Notes under the pieces: generated by a model
What the model was told of the DNA's origin: nothing
The model's input: the letters and a program-made list of their open reading frames with translations, nothing else
Databases searched by the model: none
Shown: piece after piece, positions 1-7,235 of the stretch
Layout of the letters: each line of letters opens with the position of its first letter
Numbering within the stretch: position 1 is the first letter of the stretch
DNA from: Chromera velia
Taxonomy: Eukaryota; Sar; Chromeraceae
NCBI GenBank assembly: GCA_018398765.1
Contig: JAHBMJ010001974.1
Location: forward strand, 12,501 to 23,723
Direction of reading: 5' to 3'
Length of the DNA stretch: 11,223 nt
Position numbers and translations under genes: made by a program

Positions 1-779
1 AGGGGGCAGATGAACACTTTGGTACTTAAAAATTCTCCTGAGTTCGCGTTAAATAGCAAAGCCGTCTCTCAGGTGATACAGACTTCTTCTCCTTCGTACC
101 GCTTACACAAGTGCCCAGAGAATTTAGACAATACATGAAATTGTTTCAGAACACCCCTGCAGTGTGCCGACAGGAATGAAAAGAACGATTTCTGGTCGGA
201 ATGAAAGTCCTCCGCGCTGCTCCTAATGGTTTCAGATCCAGGAACGCAAAATTAACAACTTTTCGATCAAATGTATGTGTTCAGCTTTTTCGCGAAGCAT
301 CCTGAACAATCAGTCCAGCGACATGTCGACATACAGAACTCTCTCCTTCCTTTTCTGTCATCTCAGACGGACCCCTTTTCTCGTTGCAAGCCCCGTCACG
401 CCCCCGTGTTGCCTGAAATTGCCTGAAAGTTGTACAGAAATGTACAGAATTTCCACGAACTTCCAGTTAATTGATCAGCGCAACGGTCTCATGTCCCCGC
501 AGAAAGCGAAGCGGGGGGCACTCAAAACATGCAGAGAGGCAGGCAGAGTCAGAAACTAAGGGTGCACGCATGGATAAACGGGTTTTTTCATGCATGCCGC
601 GTCCCCATATATGAGAGGCGGATCTAACCTAGCTTATCGATTTCTTCCTAGGCACGATACCCGATACCGTGCGAACTAACAGCCGGTATGCTGGGACGTG
701 CTATGCATTCACGAACCCTCAAGTCAAAGTTCATCTCCATGCATTGCAATTAGCAGTAACTGCAACTTAGTCTGCAAGG
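1..779. other. Left flank, no supported gene
   Basis: Apart from the hairpin element at 495-522 I see only short imperfect direct repeats, such as TTGCCTGAAA twice at about 411-430 and TGTACAGAAA-like units near 431-450. The one plus-strand frame (275-559) has biased, unstructured content and no recognisable family. Confidence 0.5.
495..522. repeat. Dispersed hairpin element, copy 1
   Basis: A CCCCGC/GCGGGG inverted repeat with loop AGAAAGCGAA. Positions 502-522 are identical over 21 bases to 6874-6894. It lies in the left flank with no gene nearby in this window. Confidence 0.7.
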
Positions 780-1150
780 CGGGATTAAAAATTTTGAATA
801 CCATCGGGTGATTCCTAATTTACCAAGTTTGGGTATCTGTGTAATCTGTTTCTTCTGGTTTCTTCTTGCAACAGTTAGTATAAGGTTTTCTCTCTCCCGT
901 TTTTTCTTTAGGCTGTTATTTCTATATAATAGTACATCGTCTTTCAGTGCTCCAACTTACTTCAACTAAACTGTTTAAAACTGTTGTCTAAACTCTACAA
1001 AACTCCTCTTCCTTAAAGTTCCTTCACTACCTTTAAAATCCTTTTTCAACTTTATTTAGCTTTATTTAGCGTTTAATTAATTGTTTGTTGAACTTTGTTC
1101 TAATTATTCAGCTTAGTCATTGAAGGTTATGCAAAGCGCAGACAGATTGT
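780..1150. other. AT-rich island without a gene
   Basis: This stretch is far richer in A and T than the rest of the window and contains T-rich runs, a TATATAATA string near 922-931 and an exact tandem of TTTATTTAGC at 1051-1060 and 1061-1070. It leads directly into the structured segment at 1152. No open frame is convincing. It could be the promoter or leader of the candidate RNA, or part of a mobile element with foreign composition. Confidence 0.5.
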
Positions 1151-1151
1151 T

Positions 1152-1280
1152 GGTTGTTAACGGCCTGGGAAACCAGGCGGGCCACAGGATGTGGTCTGAG
1201 CCTCAGCGATGAGGTACACCCCCCTGCCGTTTGCGGGGGCAACCTCTATAAGACAAAACGGCGACAGTGCTCTAGGGCAC
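1152..1280 (+). ncRNA. Candidate structured RNA: hairpin cluster with pseudoknot, family unknown
   Basis: Within about 130 bases I can draw: a closing helix GGTTG 1152-1156 with CAACC 1240-1244; hairpin GCCTGG-GAAA-CCAGGC (1163-1178); hairpin CCACA-GGA-TGTGG (1182-1194, extendable with G-U pairs); hairpin CCTCA-GCGA-TGAGG (1201-1214); stem CCCCC/GGGGG (1220-1224 with 1235-1239); and hairpin GTGC/GCAC (1267-1280). Two loops are GNRA tetraloops. The loop of the C/G stem, GCCGTTT (1226-1232), is fully complementary to AAACGGC (1256-1262), giving an H-type pseudoknot. No protein frame crosses the region. I cannot match it to tRNA, 5S, snRNA, SRP, RNase P or hammerhead. The folding strand is inferred from the GNRA loops. 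Confidence 0.5.
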
Positions 1281-2176
1281 CACTAATCACTATCACTATA
1301 TTACTATCACTTAAGGTTAATAGGAGTTGAAAAAGTTTAATCTGCAAATATCTGCAATTAATGATTTTATATGACTTGAGTACAGGGCTAGGTTTCCAAC
1401 TTTAGTTAACTTTGATCCATACAACGCTCTTCAAATACTATAAAATACTCATATTTTCCAATTTAGATTCAATTTTAGAACCATTTAGAAATATTCTTTT
1501 ATGCCAAAAACGTAATGACACGGTAGTTGGCCAGACAACACACACAGAGAAAGGAACTAGAAAAGGGGAGACAAAATGAGAGGAAACCCGTGAGAGCCAC
1601 AGTTTTACACAGTTTTAAACTTGTCATCACTTTTTTTTTGCTGTCCTTTGATACAACGCGGCCGCCGGCTGGCGAGAATGCAAGATAAAGCGATGAAACA
1701 GCGGACAAACATGCAGACAGACCCTGAGAGCCGTGCACACAATGAAGATCAAGAATGCCGCCGCCAGATGACACAGCAGGGACAATTGGCTGGCAGAGCT
1801 AGAGAGATCGTAGCGGAAGCAGACAGACAGCTAAACAGAGGGGGGGGGGGAAGTACGCCAGCGGGGATTTGCAGAAAGATCATCCCTCATTCCCTGTTCC
1901 CACACAGAAAGAAAGTGGCCTGTTCACCCGATCCCTTCCTCCTCTCTCTCTAGCTCCACCGCACCCTATACCCCTTCCCTTCCCGTCCCTTCCCTCCAAC
2001 TCAGTCCACTCCGCTCTCTCGATCTGCATGTCACACAGTCTTCTTCTTCTTCGCATCCCCCCCACGTCTCCTCCCTCCGTGTGAATTTCTCTCTCCCTCT
2101 GCCAACCCCCCCTCCTTTCCCCCCTCTCTTTCTCTTGAATTCGGTCAGGGGTCCTCCATCCCTCCTGCCTGTCAGA
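1281..2176. other. Region between the candidate RNA and the BPI-family stop codon, probably 3' flank
   Basis: AT-rich to about 1500, then mixed sequence with an 11-G run at 1840-1850 and a CT-rich stretch at about 1928-2136. On the gene strand this is purine-rich and would lie in or beyond the 3' untranslated region. No AATAAA is evident on the minus strand close to the stop. Open frames at 1621-1953 (+) and 1499-1774 (-) have no recognisable family. Confidence 0.45.
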
Positions 2177-2368
2177 TCAGACAACAATGACGGTGTCCGA
2201 ATCTTTCCGGTACTCTGCATTGGTCCCCACCACCCAGCACCCCTCTCCCATCTCTATTTGGTCGTCCTTCAAGGTGATTCCCTCTGGCAAGGGCAGCTGC
2301 ACCCCTCCGTCGAGAAATTTGTTCACCTCTTGAAGGACCACAGGAACTACAATGGCCTGAAGCAGAGT
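2177..2368 (-). CDS. BPI-family gene, exon 6 with stop codon (192 nt)
   Basis: The exon follows acceptor CCTGCCTGCAG (2370-2369) in phase 0 and runs 63 codons to TGA at 2179-2177. It reads TLLQAIVVPVVLQEVNKFLD, then GGVQLPLPEGITLKDDQIEM, ending in a short strand around WVVGTNAEYR. This is the family's C-terminal helix, the N-x2-L-x-GG-x2-LPLP element and the last strand. The exon has no early Met, so a Met-to-stop search does not report it. Confidence 0.92.
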   Translation of the reverse strand, partial: TLLQAIVVPVVLQEVNKFLDGGVQLPLPEGITLKDDQIEMGEGCWVVGTNAEYRKDSDTVIVV

Positions 2369-4765
2369 CTGCAGGCAGGCAGGGATAAAGGGAACAAGGG
2401 GAGTGGGAAGAAATGACGCCCTGCATGGAACGAACGCTCTTCATGCACGCATACATACATACATACATACACGTATCCATCCAGATCGATAGAGGGACTC
2501 TCGGAAGTACAGGGAAATGCAGCTCGTAAGCCCGGTCGGACTCTTCTCAAACACGTAGACAAATGTCAATCGAAAGCTTTTTTTTAATTGCTCGTGCATG
2601 GGGTGCATTCGTGTAACAAAAATTGATTCCTGATTGATTGATGGAAAAACTGTTTGATAGACGGGGAGCTGCATAATTGACGACCGACCGACCGACCCAC
2701 GTACCTGCAGGCTGTTGACGTCAAATTCTCCGACTTCGGAGCTTGCAAGTTTCATCGACAGTTCCTTGAAGCTCACGTCCGCCCCCATCCTCATACCGTC
2801 CAGCTTGGGAGTAACCATCCAGCTGTTGGAGACCTCAAGAGAGAAGAGGGGAACCCAGGCACCCTCTGCCTCAGCCTCCACATCCACCAGCACCTGTCCA
2901 GAGAGGACGCTCTGCTCCTGCTTCTGAGTGTGGACGGTCGGGGTGGAGGGCCCTGCCTTGACATGGTATCTGACTGGATTCTTCGGGTGCTTTGCAAACA
3001 CGGGAGGGGCAAGGAAGCGGAAGTACTCGGTTGTGAGGTACTCCTTCGGGACCAACTTGTCGTCTACCGTCACCCTGAACACTCCCTGCGGACATGAATG
3101 CATGTGTATGCGGACGTCCGTTCATTCCTTTCATTTCAGTTCATTTTTATCACCTGTGTGTACAGAGAGCTTTTTCGCGGATAGCCACGCGATTAATCAT
3201 ACGCACAGAGAAGCAGGAGATGGACGCGCAGATGCAGACATACATGACATGGAATAAATGAACATGACGAACCCAACCCCGTTGCAATGATGGACGTCTT
3301 CATTCGTGACTGCAGTGAGTCAGTGAGTCACCTGTCCGCCAATCGTTGACCAAGGCAGCGGTAGATCGCAGCACCACAGAAAGAACCAATACAAATGTGC
3401 GGAAGGAAACTTTGGCCACTCAGATACAGGCAAGAAAGCAAGCAAGCAGGCAGACAGAAGCAGACCCGACCAGGAAATCTAAGAAGGGTCCCAGAAAGCG
3501 AGAGCGTCAACAAAAAATCGGAGAAGGACAATAAAGTAAAGGGCAGCCGAACAAAAAAATAAAGCTAAATATCTTTCCAGCAAGAGGGAGAGTGAGTCTT
3601 CTTCTCTTTCTCAACAGCAGAACATGAATATTGTTTCTTCCATTTTCAACTCACTCAGCAAAAAAAGCAGCCACGAACATGCAACGGCCTACCTCCGCGT
3701 AGAAGGAGCACAGGGCCGTTGTGAGCACGTAATCGTCAAAGATCACGAACAGCCTTCGCCCACTCCGCACGGAATCCTCCAAAACAGACTCACAGTCATA
3801 CCCCTCCATCGTGGAGGACCGTGGTAACGCTTTGCATTCTTCATTCTCGGACAAGAACGCGCCGTCGAGACGGACCCTGAGCACGTCTCTGTCCCCCACC
3901 CTGCTTGCTTCAGAAGGAGCGGCAGGAAGCACGGAAAACTTGGCATGACCCTCGAAGTCCTTTTCGAAGGGAATCGTCCTCCATTGGGTCTCCAACTCTT
4001 TCTGCATGGAATCCTTCACCGCACTCGCAACGGACTCTTCAATTTTACCCTTGATGCTGCCGTTGAGTCGGCCAACAATCAGAGAGTACAGCCAGGTCAA
4101 AATGCCCCCAGAAACGTTCACGTCAACCTTCTCGATCTTCACATCCACACGGTCAATGTTCGAAGGCGGGGAGTCCCTGGAACACTGGTCGAATGCAGCG
4201 GCAGAGTGGACTGCCAACTTCGCGTTGGACAGTGAGACAGTGGCAGACCCGCTTCCCTGCACACACACGCAGACAAACATGTATCTGGATGCGGCTTCAC
4301 GCTGCATAAAAAGAGAGCATATGGTATGGAAGATCTGGTTCTCCTTTCTTTCTTTCTTTCTTTCTTTCTTTCCTTCCTTCCTTCCTTCCTCCCTTCCTTC
4401 TTTGTTTCTCTCTTTCTTTCTTTTTTCGTTCAGACAACGACACGGCTTCTCTCTCCCTTACTCCCTGCCACACCTGCCGACAGATCGACCAANGGGGGGG
4501 GGGGGGGGGGAGCTCGAGAAGAAAGAGTGGGCAGCACATAAGGGCAGCTCCGCGCAGTTGAATTTATTTCCTTCAGGAGTTTTCATGCATTGACTGACTG
4601 ACTGACCTTCGGGAGATGCGGCCAGGAGCTCAGTTCATATTTCCAGTCCAATTTTCCCTTTGCCTTCACCACCGCTTTAACGGGAGTGTCTCCCTTGAAG
4701 TCCGTCTCCACGCTTTCGATGTCCATGCTGCTTACATACGCGTCAATCATGCACAAACTCTATCA

Positions 4766-4796
<31 letters not shown>

Positions 4797-4881
4797 TCCC
4801 GGGCTCATGTTCCACACGGCACACAAATACACACTCACATCCAAACAACGCGCACGTATCAACTGGATCAGCATGTTTCAT

Positions 4882-4916
<35 letters not shown>

Positions 4917-4938
4917 TTACACACACACACACTCACTT

Positions 4939-5016
<78 letters not shown>

Positions 5017-5056
5017 CAGAGAGACACAGAGAGAGAGAGAGAGAGAGAGAGGAGAC

Positions 5057-5098
<42 letters not shown>

Positions 5099-6489
5099 CC
5101 TTGTTTCAGCAAGCAACGATGATCATCCATCGTTCATAACATGAGATCAAATAATGAAGAATGACTTGGAAGGAAAGAGAGGTCTAGCTTGCATCCCCCC
5201 ATTTGAACTGATCGAAAAAAAATCCATCAACAGCGCCACCCACAGCCCCTCCACACACACAGGCATGGACACACACGTGCGCGCACTCTCAAAAAACATC
5301 TTTCGTGCGCGCATCCTCACAAAAATATCTCTCGTCCCCTCTCCTTCACGCAGCAAGCACGGCTGCACCACGGGCATAGCTCACACACTTTCAGACCCAG
5401 CTCTCACCCTCTCTATCTCTCAATCTCTGTGTGAGAGAGACTGAATCTGCCGACGGACGGACCTTTCTAGTTTGATGTTGCTTAAATGATATTTAAATCC
5501 TGATTGGCTTCCGTCCACATTTGGGATGTCCGTTTGTAAAACGTCTGCATAGATCCGCGTACGCATTCACCCATACATACACTCAGTGCGGAATTAATCA
5601 GTCGTCCAATCAATCAATACACCCACATACACACGCGCGCGTACATCACCCAGCAAGCGTCATTAAACGATACAAATTTTCACGTGCATGACAAAAGGGG
5701 AGGGCAAAAAGAAAGAAAGGAGACACTTCTTCCCGGCCTCATCCCCGACGGGTGATCGTTCTCTTTCCCGGAACAACAAAGGACCGGAAGAACTTCACGA
5801 TCGCTCTACACTGCACCACGTCCTGATTCAGACCGACACCAGGCTCCCCCCCCCCCTTTAACACCACAACTTCATCCATACGAAAATGTATAGCAGCTAG
5901 GGCTGTCAGATGTTGCCGAACTGAAAAAACAGTACTGCTGCAGTCAAACTGCCAACGCACAGCTATACCATTCGCACACCACTCACGTTGCCTGATGTCC
6001 GGGAGTAGTGCAGCTGCAGACACGAGCACGGACACAAAAGCAGAACAAAACGGCAATTCCAAACACTCAGAAGAGCAGGGTTTGGGAAGAGAGCAGCTGT
6101 AAAAGACATGAGATCTTGCCATTAGTAAGGAGGAGGAAGGCGAAAAAGCTGGGGGCGGGGAGGGAGAGGAAAAGGAGAGGAGGAGAGGACGAGGAGGGAG
6201 AGGGGGGGGTAGAAAAGAAGGAGAGGGAGAGGGAAAGAGAAAGGGAGAAGGGTGGGAACAGAGTCAGGAGGGAAAGAGGTTGCCAGCAAACGAGTACAAG
6301 GCAGCAAGAGAAAAGGCAACTGGGGGAGGAGAGCTGTGACACCCACTCACCCATTACAAGTTCAGGGACATCAGGAGCGACGACGACTTGCATGGAGGAG
6401 AAATCTTTCCCCGGACAATCCCCAAATGCCCCCACTGCGCCCCCAAAGAGGAGAACAGTGAAAGTTGAGAGATGCTTCCGAGACCTCAT
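2177..6489 (-). CDS. BPI/LBP/CETP-family secreted lipid-binding protein, complete six-exon gene
   Basis: Exons in transcript order are 6489-6351, 5544-5463, 4727-4607, 4256-3693, 3085-2705 and 2368-2177, with intron phases 1, 2, 0, 0 and 0. All introns are GT-AG. The total is 1479 nt, or 492 residues plus TGA, the usual length for this family (about 450-500). Residues 1-21 form a basic then hydrophobic signal peptide. The N-terminal BPI domain runs from about 28 to 235 and includes DIPNVDG near 52-58, LDWKYELSSW, and GGILTWLYSLIVGRLNGSIK near 164-183. The C-terminal BPI domain runs from about 260 to 490 and includes GVFRVTVDDKLVPKE and a final N-x2-L-x-GG-x2-LPLP element at residues 445-457. 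Family members are boomerang-shaped, bind lipids or lipopolysaccharide, and act outside the cell or in secretory compartments. The ligand here cannot be told. N161-V-S and N179-G-S are possible glycosylation sites. The second Cys of the family disulfide appears to be Ala191. The family call is firm; BPI, LBP, CETP or plant LBR-like cannot be separated. Confidence 0.93.
2369..2704 (-). other. BPI-family gene, intron 5 (336 nt)
   Basis: Donor GTACGT, acceptor CCTGCAG. It contains a (CATA)n run at about 2450-2470 and a (GACC)n run at about 2682-2698 beside the donor. Confidence 0.85.
2705..3085 (-). CDS. BPI-family gene, exon 5 (381 nt, 127 codons): C-terminal barrel
   Basis: The exon lies between acceptor TCCGCAG (3087-3086) and donor CTGCAG|GTACGT (2704-2703), phase 0 at both ends. 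It starts GVFRVTVDDKLVPKEYLTTE, one of the best family matches in the gene: a strand, then an acidic turn with P-K-E. Residues about 345-355 carry QSVLSGQVLVDVEAEAE, the family's strand of small and hydrophobic residues. The exon ends FKELSMKLASSEVGEFDVNSLQ. Reading on past the donor leaves the family pattern and soon enters a CATA repeat. Confidence 0.92.
3086..3692 (-). other. BPI-family gene, intron 4 (607 nt)
   Basis: Donor GTAGGC, the least typical donor in the window, and acceptor TCCGCAG. The interior has only short AAGCAAGC/GCAGGCAG-like repeats and no recognisable element. Confidence 0.85.
3693..4256 (-). CDS. BPI-family gene, exon 4 (564 nt, 188 codons): end of N-terminal domain and linker
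   Basis: The exon runs from acceptor TGTGTGTGCAG (4258-4257) to donor GCGGAG|GTAGGC (3692-3691), phase 0 at both ends. It encodes residues 115-302. GSGSATVSLSNAKLAV is the long strand of the first barrel, and Cys139 sits where the family has its first disulfide Cys. IDRVDVKIEKVDVNVSGG leads into the amphipathic helix WLYSLIVGRLNGSIKGKIEE. TQWRTIPF matches the family's T-L/I-P step. The exon ends in FVIFDDYVLTTALCSFYAE, which matches the family's D-Y-x-x-x-T start of the second domain. Confidence 0.93.
4257..4606 (-). other. BPI-family gene, intron 3 (350 nt)
   Basis: Donor GTCAGT, acceptor TGTGTGTGCAG. On the plus strand it contains (TTTC)n/(TTCC)n at about 4345-4425, an N at 4493 followed by 17 G (4494-4510), and (TGAC)4 at 4591-4606 overlapping the donor. 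Confidence 0.85.
4607..4727 (-). CDS. BPI-family gene, exon 3 (121 nt)
   Basis: The exon enters in phase 2, so AG plus C makes Ser74. It reads MDIESVETDFKGDTP and then VKAVVKAKGKLDWKYELSSW, ending PHLPK in phase 0. The K-x-D-W-x-Y-E strand corresponds to the family's conserved tryptophan strand. The acceptor is AAGCAG, a tandem NAGNAG site; using the inner AG would add one Ser. The donor GTCAGT lies at the edge of a (TGAC)n microsatellite. Confidence 0.88.
4728..5462 (-). other. BPI-family gene, intron 2 (735 nt)
   Basis: Donor GTCCGT, acceptor AAGCAG. Most of the interior is simple sequence: (CT)n at about 4766-4792, (CA)n at about 4885-4953 and (GA)n at about 4953-5094. Several apparent open frames here are products of these repeats. 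Confidence 0.85.
4885..5094. repeat. Compound (CA)n-(GA)n microsatellite
   Basis: About 210 bases of CA repeats passing directly into GA repeats with occasional GACA and GGAG interruptions, inside intron 2 of the BPI-family gene. CA tracts can adopt Z-DNA and long GA tracts triplex DNA. It is the longest simple repeat in the gene interiors. Confidence 0.95.
5463..5544 (-). CDS. BPI-family gene, exon 2 (82 nt)
   Basis: The exon is bounded by a TATGCAG acceptor (5546-5545) and an AAAG|GTCCGT donor (5462-5461). It enters in phase 1 and leaves in phase 2. It encodes VLQTDIPNVDGSQSG followed by FKYHLSNIKLE, which matches the family's IPD-x-G turn and the tyrosine-containing strand after it. No frame of 60 codons or more covers it, so simple open-frame searches miss it. 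Its support is the matching phase on both sides plus the family pattern. Confidence 0.88.
5545..6350 (-). other. BPI-family gene, intron 1 (806 nt)
   Basis: Donor GTGAGT, acceptor TATGCAG with a weak pyrimidine tract. It contains an 11-C run (5846-5856) and a purine-rich tract on the plus strand (about 6127-6256), which is pyrimidine-rich in the transcript. The minus-strand frame at 5739-6122 does not match the family and is not needed for phase. Confidence 0.8.
6351..6489 (-). CDS. BPI-family gene, exon 1: signal peptide and N-terminal strand
   Basis: The start is the first ATG of this open frame at 6489-6487, in the context GTGAAGATGAGG; the frame upstream has only a TTG. The peptide begins MRSRKHLSTFTVLLFGGAVGA, a typical signal sequence with plausible cleavage after Ala21, followed by FGDCPGKDF. 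The segment SSMQVVVAPDVPELVM fits the family's first strand and helix. The donor is ATGG|GTGAGT, the most canonical in the window, in phase 1. Joining to exon 2 makes a GAC codon and reads VMDVLQTDIP, with no residue gap relative to the family. Confidence 0.88.
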
Positions 6490-6868
6490 CTTCACCAATT
6501 AATCACTACCAGGAAGCTGGGGGGCAGAATATCTGGGCACGAGCGAGATCTCCCAACTTCTTTCCACCCTTACACGAAGTCTGCAGTTGGACGGTGATAC
6601 AGGGTTCCCGTTGTGAAAGCGAACTTCGACTCAAGCCTAGATTGAAGTTCACACTTGCAAGCTGCGTGTGCTTTCCTCTTCTCTTCTCTTATCTTCTCTT
6701 CTCTTCTCTCTTTTCTGCGTGGCGAAAGCTGTCTGTCATGCAACCTCTCACATTGTAGCCCGGTTCTGCATGACAGGCAAGTCTGTTCTAGTCTGTTCGA
6801 GTCAGAAGTTTGCATGACTGTCGCATGTCTGCATGCGCGCGCGGTTCGCGCCTCGCACGAATTGCTGG

Positions 6869-6894
6869 CCCCGGAAAGCGAAGCGGGGGGCACT
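6869..6894. repeat. Dispersed hairpin element, copy 2
   Basis: A CCCCG/CGGGG inverted repeat around GAAAGCGAAG. It shares 21 identical bases (6874-6894) with the copy at 502-522. It sits in the intergenic region between the two divergent genes. Confidence 0.7.
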
Positions 6895-7122
6895 TTCCAT
6901 ACAAACAGGCGTTTTGTGTTTTATCGAAAAGATGTTTTAAGCTTCACTTTGCCTCACTTAGTTCATTCTTATTCTCGACCGTTTTCCTTTATCTCGCTCT
7001 GTATGGCTGTCCAGGCACAGGCTTTCTGGTGCATGTTTGACTTTCGTTTCCTTCCCACGTTCCAGGGAGAAAAAGAGAGCCTCAGCGGCCCACGTCAAGG
7101 GTGGGGGGCAAACCGGGGAAGT

Positions 7123-7152
7123 ATGCCGTCTCCAGCCGCGGCATTTTTGTGA
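7123..7152 (+). promoter_or_regulatory. Upstream open reading frame before the ARS2 gene (nine codons)
   Basis: ATG at 7123 opens a frame that reads MPSPAAAFL and stops at TGA 7150-7152, 83 bases before the main ATG. Its first 13 bases, ATGCCGTCTCCAG, are identical to those at the main start (7236-7248), so both peptides begin MPSP. If the transcript starts upstream of 7123, scanning ribosomes would meet it first and it could reduce translation of the main frame. Confidence 0.45.
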
Positions 7153-7235
7153 GTTAACTTTCCCCTCCCTCCTTCGTTTCTTGAGAATTCTCTCAAGCAA
7201 TTGCGAGCGTGAGAGCTTTATTTGGCCCGAAGAAA

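Larger units (their letters stand above)
6490..7235. promoter_or_regulatory. Divergent intergenic region, probable shared promoter region of the two genes
   Basis: The 746 bases lie between the ATG of the BPI-family gene and the ATG of the ARS2 gene, so they hold both 5' leaders and both promoters. I see no convincing TATA box or initiator. Visible elements are a (TTCTC)n pyrimidine tract at about 6671-6715, a GC-rich hairpin-forming stretch near 6833-6852, the 21-base shared repeat at 6874-6894, and a nine-codon upstream open frame at 7123-7152. Transcription start sites cannot be placed. Confidence 0.6.

Noticed and set aside
275-559. Plus-strand frame of 94 codons
   Set aside because: No family resemblance, and it runs through the dispersed hairpin element.
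1163-1216. Hammerhead ribozyme or tRNA in the hairpin cluster
   Set aside because: GAAA and CTGA strings are present, but the CTGANGA core is absent. No clear A or B box or anticodon arm fits.
1621-1953. Plus-strand frame of 110 codons rich in Gln, Arg and Glu
   Set aside because: No recognised family, crosses an 11-G run, and lies where the BPI-family 3' flank is expected. A real small gene cannot be fully excluded.
4616-5144. Overlapping open frames with long His-Thr, Ser-Leu and Arg-Glu runs on both strands
   Set aside because: They are translations of the CT, CA and GA microsatellites in intron 2, not proteins.
5739-6122. Minus-strand frame containing GGGEPGVGLNQDVV as a possible extra BPI-family exon
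   Set aside because: Exon 1 joins exon 2 in phase without it, the family alignment leaves no gap to fill, and its residues do not match the family.
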